Positions 44,025-55,336 are shown, counted from the first letter of the stretch. The stretch is 64,000 nt of DNA from Actinomycetota bacterium (GCA_020161845.1 JAIUNK010000002.1:124001-188000); one strand, 5' to 3'. The notes: a model not told the origin generated them from the sequence alone. A program made the numbers and translations.

Positions 44025-44051
44025 CGAGCACGGCCCGCAGGGCCGTGCTCG
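44025..44051 (-). terminator. Hairpin between FMN riboswitch and ribD (possible expression platform)
   Basis: A perfect 12-bp stem (CGAGCACGGCCC at 44025-44036 with 44040-44051) has a 3-nt loop. It lies about 60 nt downstream of the riboswitch in transcription sense. A weaker hairpin is at 44061-44085. Neither has a T-run. Ribosome-binding-site control seems less likely because ribD is 200 bp further on. Confidence 0.55.
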
Positions 44052-44111
44052 CGACGGGTCGGCGAGCGCCGTCACGGCGTCGCCGAACGACCACCCTCGC
44101 GGGTGGCCACG

Positions 44112-44240
44112 TGTCTCCTCCCATCCGGACTTTCACCGTCGGTCCCGGAGTTTCACCGGGTCCACCGTCACCTCGCGAGCGAGACGAGCGGGTCGCGGAC
44201 TGTCACCGCCGGCTCGGAGTTTCACCGACCCCGGAGCACG
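44112..44240 (-). ncRNA. FMN riboswitch (RFN element)
   Basis: Read on the minus strand the region runs GGGGTCGGTGAAACTCCGA, GCCGGCGGTGACAGTCCGC, a variable arm, GACGGTGGACCCGGTGAAAC, and CCGACGGTGAAAGTCCGGAT, then GGGAGGAGAC. These conserved blocks, including the closing GTCCGGATGGGAGGA, are diagnostic of the FMN aptamer. It precedes ribD and should shut the riboflavin operon when FMN is plentiful. The gene-free stretch 43819-44291 is explained by this leader. Confidence 0.95.
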
Positions 44241-44291
44241 TCGAGGCCCAGTATGCCACCGCCGCGATCCGCTCGGGCGCTCGGGGCCGGA

Positions 44292-45287
44292 TCAGCGGGG
44301 ATGGTCTTCGCGCAGCGGGGCCCCTTCTCGCAGCGGCGCGAGGTCGGCGAGCCAGCCGCGCGCGCCCGAGTTGGCGACCCGGGTCGCGGCCACCGCGGCG
44401 GCGGCCGGGACGGCATCGTCGAGGCTGCGACCCACGGCGAGCAACGCCGCGAGCGCCCCGTGGAAGGCGTCCCCGGCGCCGAGGGTGTCCACGGCCGTCG
44501 TCCTCGGTGGCCGGGCGCGGCGGACGATCCCGTCGCCACCGGCCCACAGGACCTCGGCAGCCCCGTCCGTCATGACGGCCGCGCCGGCGCCCGCGGCGAG
44601 CGCGTGGGCGACGGCACCCGCCAGATCCAGGCCGAGGCCGGCCGCGTAGTCGGCCGAACCGGCCACCACGTCGAGCCGGGGCAGCCAGGCCTCGGCATGC
44701 GCCTTGGCGCTGCCGGCGTCCAGGACCACCAGCGGCCGGTCGGATCGGCGGGCCGAGGGGGCCGCCTGGGTCGGCTCAGCCGGGGTCGATGGGGTCGGCT
44801 CGGCCGGTCGGTGAGGGCCGCGACCTGCGCTGACCGCAGCAAGCGCCGCATCTGCCGCGCTCGGATGGTGACCGTCGAGCAGCACCACGGCGGCCCCCTG
44901 CAGCGCGGCCCGAGCCTCACCGGTCAGCTCCCAGGTGGTGGCCAAGGCGCCCGGCGAGATCACGGTCCGCTCCCCCGCCGGGTCGAGCACGCACGCCGCG
45001 ACCGGCAGCACCCACTCCGGTGGGGCCAGGTCGATCACCCGCACGGCGTACGTCTCCAGTTCCGCGCGCACCGCGGCCGCCGCCGCCGTCCCCCCCAGGC
45101 CGGTGATCAGCGTGGCCTCGCCGAGCAGCCGCGCCGCGCAGACCGCCGCATTGGTGGCCGGGCCGCCGGCGCACACCTCGGCGGCAACGCTGACGTGCTT
45201 GCGTCCCCAGCTCAGCGGCGCCTCCACCCGCTGGACGACGTCGAGGACCGCCAACCCCAGGCAGACGACCCCGCCCCGCGTTCCCAT
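44292..45287 (-). CDS. PfkB family carbohydrate kinase
   Basis: The 331-residue ribokinase-fold sugar kinase has an N-terminal substrate part VCLGLAVLDVVQRVEA and CAGGPATNAAVCAARLLG. The PfkB active-site signature is TLGAGDAFHGALAALL (Asp base at about 264). A low-complexity insert (EPTPSTPAEPTQAAPSARR) interrupts the middle. Substrate unknown; a sugar is likely. A nucleoside-kinase-like gene lies 28 bp upstream on the same strand, so the pair may work together. Confidence 0.88.
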   Translation of the reverse strand: MGTRGGVVCLGLAVLDVVQRVEAPLSWGRKHVSVAAEVCAGGPATNAAVCAARLLGEATLITGLGGTAAAAAVRAELETYAVRVIDLAPPEWVLPVAACVLDPAGERTVISPGALATTWELTGEARAALQGAAVVLLDGHHPSAADAALAAVSAGRGPHRPAEPTPSTPAEPTQAAPSARRSDRPLVVLDAGSAKAHAEAWLPRLDVVAGSADYAAGLGLDLAGAVAHALAAGAGAAVMTDGAAEVLWAGGDGIVRRARPPRTTAVDTLGAGDAFHGALAALLAVGRSLDDAVPAAAAVAATRVANSGARGWLADLAPLREGAPLREDHPR

Positions 45288-45315
45288 CGCCCGATGTCCT
45301 CTCGGCGAGCTGCGC

Positions 45316-46452
45316 CTAGGAGTATTCGTCCTCGGACAGCGCGAGCCGCACCACGACGTCGGCGCGCGCCCGGGTCGAGGCCACGACGTGCGCGTTCTCC
45401 GCGTCCACACCCACCGTGACCCGCGCGCTGGCCTGGGCCTTGCTCCGGCCGTAGTGCCGGTGCCGGCCCACCAGGCGGGACCGGCGGACCCGCTCGGGCA
45501 CCTCGACATACCAGACCTCGTGGCACAACGCCCGGGCCTGCAGCCACTGCCGGTGCGGCAGCAGCAGGTAGTTGCCCTCCGTGATGACCACCCGCGTCGA
45601 GGGGCGTACGGCGACCGCGGCGGCCACGGGTTCCTCGAGGTCCCGCCGGAACTCGGGAGCCCAGACCGTGCGCTCGTCATCGCGCCGCAGCCGACGCAAC
45701 AACGCCAGGTAGCCCTCCAGGTCGAAGGTGTCCGGTGCCCCGCGCCGGGTCGCCCGGCCCGCCCTGGTAACGGCCGCGCCGGAGAGTTGGAAGCCGTCCA
45801 GCCCGACCACTGCGGCATCCACGCAGCAGGCGGCGAGGTAGTCGGCATAGGTCGTCTTGCCGGCACCCGGCTCGCCGGTGATGCCAAGGACCAGCCGGCC
45901 GGGGTGCCGATCCATCAGCCGCAGCAGCCGCTGCCAGGCTTGCGCTTCGTCGAGGACCACGGGACCGCTCGCGCCGTCTCCGCCGTCCAGCGGCAACGGC
46001 GGCTGTTCGCAGTCCAGGCCCGCGTCGTCGTAGGGCTCGACCAGGCCGTCCCGGTCCTCGTCCGCGGTCGGCCTGGGCCGGGCTGCCGGGGGCGCCGTCG
46101 GGCTGCCCCACAGGGACGCCACCCGGACCGAGAACGGGACCTCGGGAATGTCCGGGCCGTCATCGCCGTCGAGGGAACTCGGGTGGGCCGGGAGGTCCGG
46201 GAGGTCCGGCGTGGGCCAGGCCTGCTCGCCGGAGTAGTCCTGGTATTCGGCGAGCTCCTCGGGCTCGGCGTATTCGCCGTGCTCCCCGGGGTCGGCCGGT
46301 GCCGCGAATTCGGCCTGTGCCGCAAGTTCTGCCTGCTCGGCGTCGTCGGGGTGGCCCGCATCGAAGGTCGAGTCGACGGCGAACCTGTAGGCGGTCACGG
46401 ACCCGGCCTCCTCTTCGATGACGGTCTTGACAGCGCGCGCGGAGCTGCCCAC
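45316..46452 (-). CDS. Uridine kinase-like P-loop kinase with acidic N-terminal extension
   Basis: The C-terminal 210 residues are a P-loop kinase of the nucleoside/nucleotide (PanK/uridine kinase-like) group. They have the Walker A GITGEPGAGKTTYADYLA (about 188), VGLDGFQLSGAAV, RRGAPDTFDLEGYL and the lid region RSRLVGRHRHYGRSKAQA. In actinobacteria such proteins accompany sugar transport and kinase genes. The first 175 residues are extremely acidic and Pro-rich (AEPEELAEYQDY) and are not part of the kinase fold. A shorter start cannot be excluded, though no good one is seen. Confidence 0.82.
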   Translation of the reverse strand: MGSSARAVKTVIEEEAGSVTAYRFAVDSTFDAGHPDDAEQAELAAQAEFAAPADPGEHGEYAEPEELAEYQDYSGEQAWPTPDLPDLPAHPSSLDGDDGPDIPEVPFSVRVASLWGSPTAPPAARPRPTADEDRDGLVEPYDDAGLDCEQPPLPLDGGDGASGPVVLDEAQAWQRLLRLMDRHPGRLVLGITGEPGAGKTTYADYLAACCVDAAVVGLDGFQLSGAAVTRAGRATRRGAPDTFDLEGYLALLRRLRRDDERTVWAPEFRRDLEEPVAAAVAVRPSTRVVITEGNYLLLPHRQWLQARALCHEVWYVEVPERVRRSRLVGRHRHYGRSKAQASARVTVGVDAENAHVVASTRARADVVVRLALSEDEYS

Positions 46453-46567
46453 GAATCGTGTTCGCGCACAGCCTAACCCCTGGTGGCGAAAGTGAAATAG
46501 CGCACGCCCTGCGGTGGCTGCCAGATCCGCGCGCAGGTGCTACCGCGGCGGGCCGACCGGGCCGCGG

Positions 46568-47227
46568 TCAGGGCTGCGCGTGCCGGGCCACCAGGGCCCG
46601 CAGCTCCGCCACCGCGGCTGCCGCGTCCGCTGCGCCGTACACCGCCGAGCCCGCCACGAACACGTCGGCCCCGGCTTGCGCACAGGCCTCGATCGTCTCC
46701 CGGGAGACCCCGCCGTCCACCTGGACCCAGATCTGCCCGCCGTGCTTGCGGACGGACTCGCGCACCGCCCGCACCTTGGGCAGCTGGCCGGTCATGAAGT
46801 CCTGGCCGCCGAAGCCGGGCTCGACGGTCATCACCAGCACCATGTCGACCTCGGGAAGCAGCTCCTCGTACGGCGCCCACGGGGTGCCCGGTTTCAGGGC
46901 CATGCTCGCCCTGGCCCCCAGCGCCCGAATCTGCCGGGCCAGCCGCACCGGATCGCGGGCCGCCTCCACATGAAAGGTGACGCTCTGCGCACCCGCCTCG
47001 GCATACGGCGGCGCCCACCGGTCCGGGTCCTCGATCATCAGATGGCAGTCGATCGGGATGGGGCTGACCTTCAGCAGCGACTCCACCACCGGCAGCCCGA
47101 GCGTCAGATTCGGGACGAAGTGGTTGTCCATCACATCGACGTGGGCCCAGTCGGCGGTCCGGATGGCCTCCAGTTCGGCGGCCAGCCGGGCGAAGTCGGC
47201 GGACAGGATGCTCGGGGAGATCTGCAC
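46568..47227 (-). CDS. rpe: Ribulose-phosphate 3-epimerase
   Basis: Rpe interconverts ribulose 5-phosphate and xylulose 5-phosphate in the pentose phosphate pathway. The 219-residue barrel has [64 protein letters not shown] and [11 protein letters not shown]. The start is the GTG at 47227, with a TAGGCT -10 at 47234-47239 (6-nt gap), a likely leaderless transcript. Confidence 0.97.
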   Translation of the reverse strand: MQISPSILSADFARLAAELEAIRTADWAHVDVMDNHFVPNLTLGLPVVESLLKVSPIPIDCHLMIEDPDRWAPPYAEAGAQSVTFHVEAARDPVRLARQIRALGARASMALKPGTPWAPYEELLPEVDMVLVMTVEPGFGGQDFMTGQLPKVRAVRESVRKHGGQIWVQVDGGVSRETIEACAQAGADVFVAGSAVYGAADAAAAVAELRALVARHAQP

Positions 47228-47311
47228 GTCGTCAGCCTAACCGTGGCGGCCGAGGGGGCCCTTGCGGGCCGGCCGGTCTGGGTGGGCGCACCGGCCTCGG
47301 CTCGGGGCGGG

Positions 47312-48877
47312 TCAGCCGACCCGCCGCAGCAGGGCGGCGAACATGCCGTCGGTGCCGTGCCGGTGGGGCCAGAGCTGCACATACGGCGCCCGGCCCAGCC
47401 CGTCCAGTGGCGCCGCGGCGACCTGTCCGACAACGGCCTGCGTGTCCAGCTCCTCGACCTCGATCCCGGCGGCGGCGGCGCGCTTGCGCGCGTCGGCCAC
47501 GACGTACCGGGTCTCGGGCAGGTGCGGACTGCACGTCGCATACAGCACGACACCGCCGGGTCGGACCGCGCGCAGTGCCGCGTCGAGCAGCTCCCCCTGG
47601 AGGGCGACCAGGGTGGGCACGTCGGCCGCCGTCCGGCGCCAGCGGGCCTCCGGGCGGCGGCGCAGCGCCCCCAACCCGGTGCAGGGCGCATCGAGCAGGA
47701 CCCGGTCGTACGTCGCGGGCTCGGCGGCGCCGATCTCCCGGCCGTCGCCCGTGCCGACGTACACCTGCGCGCCCGCCTCGACGGCCGCCGCGACCGTGTG
47801 TCGGACCAGCTGCGTGCGGTGCTCGCTGACCTCGTTGGCGAACAACACGGCGCCGCGCTGCCGGGCCAGCGCCGCCAGCAGCCCCGCCTTGCCCCCCGGG
47901 CCGGCGCACAGGTCCAGCCACCGCTCCACCGGCGCTCCGGTGGCCGTGGCCGTGGCCGTGGCCGCGGTCGGGTCGCGCGACTCGACGGGCAGCACCGGGG
48001 CCGCCGCGAGGGCCAGCGCGACGAGCTGACTGCCCTCGTCCTGAACGGCCGCGCGGCCCTGCCGAATCGCGGGGATCGCGCCGGGGTCGCCGCCGTCGAC
48101 CAGCCGCGCCGCGGTGGGGGCCCAGGCTCCGCGCACCGCCCCCGCCTGCGTCAGCTCGGCCACCTCGGCGAGCCCGGGCCGAGCCACCAGGTGCACCGGG
48201 GCGGGCTCGTTGTCCGCGGCCACCAGGTCCGCCAACTGCTGCGCGACGTCGTCCTCACTCGCCGTCGCATGGCCCAGCAGGGCCGAGCGCAGCGCCCGCA
48301 GGATCCAGGCGGGATGCGATCCGGTGATTGCCAGGCGGTCGAGATCGTCCAGCTGCTCCGGGGCCACCTCGGCCAGCCAGTCCTGTCGGCTGCGCTCACT
48401 GATCCGATGCAGCGCGGCGTTGACCAGGCCGGCAACCCCGGGTCCGTGCGCATCGCGGGCCAGCGCCACCGTGGTGTCGCAGGCGGCGTGGACCGGGACG
48501 CGCATGCCGAGCAGTTGGTGGGCGCCGAGCCGCAACAGGTCCAGCACGGGCGCGTCGAGGCGCTTCAGTGGCCGCCCCGCGGCCCGGGCGATGATGGGGT
48601 CGTAGAGCCCCCGCAGCCGGGTGGCGCCGTAGACCAGCTCGGTGGCGAAGGCGGCATCCCGTCCGGTCAGGCCCGCGGCGCGCAGCGTGCGCGGCAGTTC
48701 CAGGTTGGTGTAGGCGCCGCCGTCGACGGCTCGCATCACCTCGTATGCCGCGGTGCGGGCCGGATCACCCCGCCTGGTGCGCTCGGCGGGCCGGGTAAGC
48801 GAGCGGCGGCGCGGCCCGCGGTGGCGTTGCGGTCCTCCGGGACGTCCCGCGCCGGCGCCGCCGGGCCCGTCAGCCAC
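47312..48877 (-). CDS. rsmB: 16S rRNA (cytosine-967-C5)-methyltransferase
   Basis: RsmB methylates C967 of 16S rRNA. The 521-residue protein has a basic N-terminal tail (about 35), a NusB-like RNA-binding domain ([20 protein letters not shown]) and a SAM-dependent methylase domain. That domain has [18 protein letters not shown] and two key cysteines, in [20 protein letters not shown] and YATCSPH. A short Ala-Thr repeat (TAATATATATGA) comes from GTGGCC units near 47938-47963. It overlaps fmt by 8 bp. Confidence 0.96.
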   Translation of the reverse strand: MADGPGGAGAGRPGGPQRHRGPRRRSLTRPAERTRRGDPARTAAYEVMRAVDGGAYTNLELPRTLRAAGLTGRDAAFATELVYGATRLRGLYDPIIARAAGRPLKRLDAPVLDLLRLGAHQLLGMRVPVHAACDTTVALARDAHGPGVAGLVNAALHRISERSRQDWLAEVAPEQLDDLDRLAITGSHPAWILRALRSALLGHATASEDDVAQQLADLVAADNEPAPVHLVARPGLAEVAELTQAGAVRGAWAPTAARLVDGGDPGAIPAIRQGRAAVQDEGSQLVALALAAAPVLPVESRDPTAATATATATGAPVERWLDLCAGPGGKAGLLAALARQRGAVLFANEVSEHRTQLVRHTVAAAVEAGAQVYVGTGDGREIGAAEPATYDRVLLDAPCTGLGALRRRPEARWRRTAADVPTLVALQGELLDAALRAVRPGGVVLYATCSPHLPETRYVVADARKRAAAAGIEVEELDTQAVVGQVAAAPLDGLGRAPYVQLWPHRHGTDGMFAALLRRVG

Positions 48878-49823
48878 CGCAGGTGTCCAGTTCGAGGCGC
48901 TCCCCGGGGCTCGGACGGGCCCCGCGGGCCCAGTCGGCCGCCGGCATCGCCCGCTTGCCCGGGGGCTGCACCTCGCCCAACTGCACCGGCCCCGTGCCGG
49001 TGCCGACCCACACCCCGGTGCGGTCCGCGACCAGTTCCCCGGGGCTCGACGGCCCCGGACCCGCCGGCCCCTGCGTCTGCCGCACCGGCCCCAGCTTCAG
49101 TCGCTCACCCCGGAAGGTGGTCCAGGCACCCGGTGCCGGGGTGCTGGCCCGGATCCGCCGATCGACGGCCAGGGCCGGGTCCGACCAGCGCACCCGGGCA
49201 TCCTCGACGGTGACCTTCGGGGCATAGGACACCCCGTCGCTGCCCTGCGGGACCGGCTGCGCGGTGCCGCTCTCCAGCGCGTCCAGGCTGGCCACCAGCA
49301 GGTCCGCGCCAGCGGTGGCCAACCGGGTGAGCAGGGCGCCGGCGGTGTCGTCCGGGCGGACCCGCTCCGTCATCGTGCCGAGCAGCGGACCGGTGTCCAT
49401 CGCCTCCTCGATCAGGAACGTGCTGGCACCGGTGACGTCGTCCCCGGCCAGCACCGCGTGCTGCACCGGCGCGGCGCCCCGCCAGGCCGGCAGCAGCGAG
49501 AAGTGCAGGTTGACCCAGCCGTGCCGCGGGACCGCCAGCACGGCGCGGGGCAGCAGGTTGCCGTAGGCGACCACCGGACCGGCGTCGGGGGCCAGCTCGC
49601 GCAGTCGCTCCAGGAACTCGGGGTCGCGCGCCGAGGTCGGCGCGAGGACCGGGACACCCGCGTGCTCCGCGACCGACCGGACGGGGCTCGGTTGCCGGGA
49701 GCGGCCCCGACCCACCGGAGCGTCCGGCCGGGTGAGCACGGCGACCACCTCGTGGGAGCTGGCCAGGAGCGCGTGCAAGGACGGTACGGCGACCTCCGGC
49801 GTACCGGCGAAGACGAGCCGCAC
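48870..49823 (-). CDS. fmt: Methionyl-tRNA formyltransferase
   Basis: Fmt formylates initiator Met-tRNA. The 317-residue protein has [20 protein letters not shown], the catalytic region [20 protein letters not shown], and [17 protein letters not shown]. The C-terminal OB-like domain follows ([20 protein letters not shown]). The start is the GTG at 49823, 1 bp after the def stop, so def-fmt-rsmB are translated together. Confidence 0.97.
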   Translation of the reverse strand: MRLVFAGTPEVAVPSLHALLASSHEVVAVLTRPDAPVGRGRSRQPSPVRSVAEHAGVPVLAPTSARDPEFLERLRELAPDAGPVVAYGNLLPRAVLAVPRHGWVNLHFSLLPAWRGAAPVQHAVLAGDDVTGASTFLIEEAMDTGPLLGTMTERVRPDDTAGALLTRLATAGADLLVASLDALESGTAQPVPQGSDGVSYAPKVTVEDARVRWSDPALAVDRRIRASTPAPGAWTTFRGERLKLGPVRQTQGPAGPGPSSPGELVADRTGVWVGTGTGPVQLGEVQPPGKRAMPAADWARGARPSPGERLELDTCGG

Positions 49824-49824
49824 C

Positions 49825-50370
49825 TCACATGCCCTTGCCGAAGGTGGCGTGCGGGCTGACCTTGATCACCGGCTTCGCCCCCCCGGCCCACTCGGCCTCG
49901 CGGATCGCCTTCATCGCGGTGCGCCGCATCTCGCGGTCGAGCCGGTCGATGAACAGGATGCCGTCGAGATGATCCGTCTCGTGCTGGATGCAGCGGGCCA
50001 GCAGTTCGCTGCCCTCGATGGTGACCGGTTCGCCGTGCATGTCCTGGCCGGTGGCCACGACCCGCAGCGCCCGCGGGGTGTCGACGTAGATGCCGGGGAA
50101 CGACAGGCAGCCCTCCTCACCGTCCTGGCGTTCGCTCGACAGCTCCAGGACGGGGTTGCACAGGTGCCCCAGGGCGCCGTCGACCCACCACGTGAAGACC
50201 CGAAGCCCCACCCCGATCTGCGGCGCCGCCAGCCCGGCCCCGGGCGCGTCGCGCATGGTGTCGGTGAGATCGGCGACCAGGCGAGCCAGCTCCTTGTCGA
50301 AGTCGACGACGGGGTCGGCGGGGGTGCGCAGCACCGGGTCCCCGAACAGGCGGATGTCCTTGACGGCCAC
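49825..50370 (-). CDS. def: Peptide deformylase
   Basis: Def removes the formyl group from new proteins, complementing Fmt next door. The 181-residue metalloenzyme has all three motifs: [19 protein letters not shown] (metal Cys) and QHETDHLDG (HExxH). The start is a GTG with GAGGAGG upstream. Confidence 0.97.
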   Translation of the reverse strand: MAVKDIRLFGDPVLRTPADPVVDFDKELARLVADLTDTMRDAPGAGLAAPQIGVGLRVFTWWVDGALGHLCNPVLELSSERQDGEEGCLSFPGIYVDTPRALRVVATGQDMHGEPVTIEGSELLARCIQHETDHLDGILFIDRLDREMRRTAMKAIREAEWAGGAKPVIKVSPHATFGKGM

Positions 50371-50399
50371 GGGCGGGGGCCTCCTCGCATCACGACGGC

Positions 50400-50416
50400 C
50401 TGCCCGGCCCGGGCAG
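50400..50416 (-). terminator. Short terminator-like hairpin after the MFS gene
   Basis: CTGCCC and GGGCAG (50400-50405 and 50411-50416) form a 6-bp GC stem with a 5-nt loop between the MFS stop and the def start. It is small, so it could simply lie in the def leader. Confidence 0.4.
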
Positions 50417-50437
50417 GAACACCCAGTTTACGGGGGC

Positions 50438-51847
50438 TCAGTGGTTGCGCCGGTCCTCGCCCCGGCGGCCGGCGCTGGAGAACCGGTGCACCATGGGATG
50501 ACCCGGGCGCCCGGCCTCCGAGCGCCGGTCGGGGGCCCGATCGGGCAGGGGATGCTCGCTGGCTTCGACGCGTGAGCCGGCGGCCAGTGCATCGGCGGGC
50601 GGCGAATCGGCGGGCGGCGAACCGGACGGCGGGTCGCCTCGCCGCAGACCGCGCACGGCGGGAACCGCGAGCGCCGCCAGCACGACCGTGACGAACAGCA
50701 GCCCCGAGCCGATCAGGGTCGACCGCTCACCGGCGACGGCGGCTACCGGTCCGATCGCGAGCTGGCCGACGGGCATCGCCACGAAGGAGCCCAGCGCGTC
50801 GTAGGCCGCGACCCGCGACTGGTAGCGCTCCGGGATGTTCTCGTGGATCGCCGTATGCCAGCTGATCATGAAGACCTGAATGCCCGCCCCGGCGACGAAC
50901 GCGGTCACGAGCAGGAGCGCCAGGGGCGCCCCGGCGCCGAGCGCGAACAACGGCAGGGCCAGGCCCAGCATGGCGATCATGCCCATCCGCAGCGGGTGCC
51001 CGACCCGGGCCCGCATCATCACGACCGTGAACAGCAGCAGCCCGACGGCCTCGGCTGACACCGCGAAACCCCAGCCGGTCTGACCGATCCCGCTCTCCTG
51101 CACCGCCATCGCCGGACCCATCGTCATCCAGGCGCCGGCGTGGATCGCGTTGAGGATGCCGCAGGCGAGCACGATCGACCACAACCACTGGTAGGAGCGG
51201 AACACCGCCCAGCCCGAGCTCAGCGAGGCCAGCATCGAATAATGCTCGGTCGCGACCAGCCGCGGGACCCGCACGAACATCATGCAGATCCCGGCGAGCA
51301 GCCAGGTGAGGGCGTCGATGGCCAACGCCCAGCCGGGGCCGGCCGTGACCACGATGAGGCCCGCCAACGCCGGTCCGAGCACCGCCAGGCCGCTACGCCC
51401 GAAGGCGAGCAGGGCGTTGGCCTGTTGGAGGTAGCGACGGTCGACGACCTGCGGCACCAGGCCCTGGATGGCCGGCATGGTGAACGCCGTCATCACCCCG
51501 TTGAGGGCCTCCAGGACGATGAGTTGCGTCAGCGTGGCGCGCCCGCTGATGACCAGCAGGGCCGCGGCACCCTGGGTGGCGAACGAGGCCAGATGGGAGA
51601 CGACCAGCACCGTCGTCCGCGGCAACCGATCAGCCACCACCCCACCGACGAGCAGGAACAGCACGAGGGGAATGCTGCGGGCCGCCAGCACCTGCCCGAC
51701 CGCCGTCGGCGTCCCCCAGACATCGAGCACCGCGAAGGACACCGCAATGGGGGCCATCACCGACCCGGACGTGGAGATCATGCGACCGGTGAAGAACCAC
51801 GCGAAGCGTCGATCGGTGAGCGGCGTGAGCGCGGCGGGTCGAGCCAT
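50438..51847 (-). CDS. MFS transporter
   Basis: The 469-residue major facilitator protein has 12 helices and resembles the MFS_3/enterobactin-exporter-like group (DRRFAWFFTGRMISTSGSVM, VADRLPRTTVLV, MPAIQGLVPQVV). A hydrophilic tail of about 65 residues includes a 12-bp DNA repeat (50590-50625) encoding SPPAD repeats. Substrate unknown. The ATG at 51847 follows GGGAGGGG. It separates priA from def, an insertion relative to the usual priA-fmt neighbourhood. Confidence 0.9.
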   Translation of the reverse strand: MARPAALTPLTDRRFAWFFTGRMISTSGSVMAPIAVSFAVLDVWGTPTAVGQVLAARSIPLVLFLLVGGVVADRLPRTTVLVVSHLASFATQGAAALLVISGRATLTQLIVLEALNGVMTAFTMPAIQGLVPQVVDRRYLQQANALLAFGRSGLAVLGPALAGLIVVTAGPGWALAIDALTWLLAGICMMFVRVPRLVATEHYSMLASLSSGWAVFRSYQWLWSIVLACGILNAIHAGAWMTMGPAMAVQESGIGQTGWGFAVSAEAVGLLLFTVVMMRARVGHPLRMGMIAMLGLALPLFALGAGAPLALLLVTAFVAGAGIQVFMISWHTAIHENIPERYQSRVAAYDALGSFVAMPVGQLAIGPVAAVAGERSTLIGSGLLFVTVVLAALAVPAVRGLRRGDPPSGSPPADSPPADALAAGSRVEASEHPLPDRAPDRRSEAGRPGHPMVHRFSSAGRRGEDRRNH

Positions 51848-52007
51848 CTCTGCCCCTCCCTCGTCGGCACGTTGGTCCAGGCCACGGCGTGGCCGGCACG
51901 GCTGCCGGCTCCCCCACCGGCCGCGGTCGCAAGCTTATGTCCGATTTCCGAGCTGCCCCAGCGTCCAACTGCCGGACTTGACGCGCAATTGACCGAACTA
52001 ACCGATC

Positions 52008-54038
52008 TCAGGCGTCTACAATCCCGATCTTGACCTGGATATGGTCCTGTTCCTTGCGTGCGCTGCGGATCGCGCGGGCCGCAGCCAGGGCGGCCGCCAG
52101 CGTCGGACCCTGCTCGATCGGGGCACGCACTAGCAGGTGCACCAGGTCCGAGCCGGGCACCGGCAGCGGACCCAAGCGCTCCACGTCCTCGGGCAGACCG
52201 GCCGCCGCCAGCAGGTCACGAAGCCCCCGTCGCGAGCCGCGCAGCGAGGCGACCCAGGCCGCGGGCGGCAGCCGCAGCGCCGCGCGCTCGGCGAGTTCCC
52301 GACCGGCGAACCACTCCGGGGCCCACCGCACGAGGGCCTCCACCGCCGGCAGCGTCGTTCCCGCGGCGGTCTGTGGCACCCCCGCCAGGACGATCGTCGC
52401 TCCCGGCCGGGCCAGCGCCGCCGCGTCCAGCCACCGGCGCAGCGCCTCCTCGCCAGCGTCGAGCACCGGCCGGTCCAGGCTCGCCCACGCATCCAGCAGC
52501 AGCACGGCCGCATAGCCCCCGCCGGCGACGGGTTCGGCCCCCGGGGTGGCCACCACGAGGCCGGGCTCGTCGCTCACCTCGGCGACGACATGCCCCGCCC
52601 CGGAGGTGGTGACCGGTACGCCGGGAAACGCGCGGCCGATCTCCTCGGCGGTGCGCCGGGCCCCGACCACGGTGCTGCGCAGGCGGTGCCCGCCGCACTC
52701 CGGGCAGGCGAAGTGCGCCGCGGTCGCACCGCACCACCGACAGGCGGCGCCCCGCTCCGGGCCGGGCAGGGCCAGCGGACCGGCACAGTGCAGGCATCGG
52801 GCCGGTGTGCGACAGGTCGCGCAGGACAGCGCGGGCAGGTATCCGCGTCGCGGCACCTGCACGAGCACCGGCCCGCTGGCCAGCCCGGAGCGGGCGGCGC
52901 GCCAGGCAGCGCCGGGCAGATGGGCCCGGGCGGCCGGGCCGTCCCGCTCCTCATCGAGCCCCTCCCCCGCCACGTGCACCCGGGGTGCGGCCGCTCGGCG
53001 GGCGCCCGGCTCGGCGCCGATCTCCTTGAGCCGCCCGGCGGTGACCAGTGCCTGCACGGCCGCGGTCCGCGCGAATCCACCCGCGAGCACCGACGCGCCG
53101 CCCAGCTCCGCCTGGGCGAGCAGGACCTCGCGCACGTGCGGGTACGGCGCATGCGGCTCGGCATGGCTGTCGTCGCCGTCGTCCCACCAGGCCACCAGCC
53201 CCAGGTCTGCGACCGGCGCGAACGCCGCGGCCCGCGTGCCGACCACGCACCGGACGTGCCGCCGCAGCACGCGCAGCCAGGCCGTGTATCTGGCCTGCGG
53301 CCCCTGCGCCGCGGTGAGGACGACGTGCGCCTCAGGCCCCAGCGCTGCGTGCAGGGCGCGATCCAGGCGGGCCACATCGCGCGCGTCGGGAACCACCAGG
53401 AGCGCCCCCCGCCCGCCGGACAGGCAGGCCGCGGCCGCGGCGGCCAGCGCTGCCGGCCAGTCCCGCTCGAGCGGTTGACCCGGCAGAGCGCTCCAGGCGG
53501 CCGAGGCGTCGCTGCCCTCGGCGAGGCGGCGCAGCAGGCTGCCCCCGGCCGGATAGTCGGCCCAGGCGCCGCTGGGATCCGGCGCGGCCGCAGCGTCCTG
53601 GACAGCGGCTGGCCCGGGGTCCTCGGCCGCTGCCCAGGACGGTGCCGCCGGGGCACCGCGGACATCCAGAGCCTTCTCGGCGCGGGCGTGCCGGGGCGGA
53701 ACGGCCAGCCGCAGGACGTCCGACAGTGTGCCCGCATGCCGATCCGCAAGTCGTCGCGCCACCGCGGCGATCCGAGGGGTCAGCACCGGCTCCGGGCTGA
53801 CCACCCGGCGCAGCGGCGCGAGCGGGCCGCTGTGCTCGGCCACGGCGCGGCGCTCCAGGACGAAACCGTCGACATCGCGCCCGGAAAAGCGCACCTTGAC
53901 CCGGACCCCCGGCCACGCGATTGCGGCCAGTTCGGCCGGCACGGCGTATTCGAAGCCCCGGTCCAAGTGCGGCAGCGGGGTGTCCACCGCGACCACGGCG
54001 ACCGGCAGGTCCGAGCCGTCCCCGCCCTCGCGATCCAT
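52008..54038 (-). CDS. priA: Primosomal protein N' (PriA), helicase-inactive actinobacterial form
   Basis: PriA helps restart stalled replication forks. The 676-residue protein has the N-terminal DNA-binding part (LPHLDRGFEYAVPAELAAI), a helicase-like core, and the zinc module (CATCRTPARCLHC, CRWCGATAAHFACPECGG, about 404-450). The Walker A GxGKT expected before AACLSGGRGALLVVPDARD is absent, as in other actinobacterial PriA proteins annotated as lacking ATPase activity. The start is the ATG at 54038. Confidence 0.93.
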   Translation of the reverse strand: MDREGGDGSDLPVAVVAVDTPLPHLDRGFEYAVPAELAAIAWPGVRVKVRFSGRDVDGFVLERRAVAEHSGPLAPLRRVVSPEPVLTPRIAAVARRLADRHAGTLSDVLRLAVPPRHARAEKALDVRGAPAAPSWAAAEDPGPAAVQDAAAAPDPSGAWADYPAGGSLLRRLAEGSDASAAWSALPGQPLERDWPAALAAAAAACLSGGRGALLVVPDARDVARLDRALHAALGPEAHVVLTAAQGPQARYTAWLRVLRRHVRCVVGTRAAAFAPVADLGLVAWWDDGDDSHAEPHAPYPHVREVLLAQAELGGASVLAGGFARTAAVQALVTAGRLKEIGAEPGARRAAAPRVHVAGEGLDEERDGPAARAHLPGAAWRAARSGLASGPVLVQVPRRGYLPALSCATCRTPARCLHCAGPLALPGPERGAACRWCGATAAHFACPECGGHRLRSTVVGARRTAEEIGRAFPGVPVTTSGAGHVVAEVSDEPGLVVATPGAEPVAGGGYAAVLLLDAWASLDRPVLDAGEEALRRWLDAAALARPGATIVLAGVPQTAAGTTLPAVEALVRWAPEWFAGRELAERAALRLPPAAWVASLRGSRRGLRDLLAAAGLPEDVERLGPLPVPGSDLVHLLVRAPIEQGPTLAAALAAARAIRSARKEQDHIQVKIGIVDA

Positions 54039-54121
54039 GTCGCTGTTCTACCGCAAGCCTCCGACATCGCCGGTGCTCCCCACACCACCGGTGTGCGGCG
54101 CGGCCCGGCCAGGACCGCGGT

Positions 54122-55336
<1,215 letters not shown>

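Noticed and set aside
44025..44051. Transposon end or recombination site
   Set aside because: The perfect 12-bp stem with 3-nt loop is better explained as RNA secondary structure after the FMN aptamer.
43849..44136. 95-residue minus-strand open frame between ribD and the riboswitch
   Set aside because: It overlaps the 3' end of the FMN aptamer and its hairpins, has no recognisable domain and is Arg/Ser-rich like random GC-rich frames.
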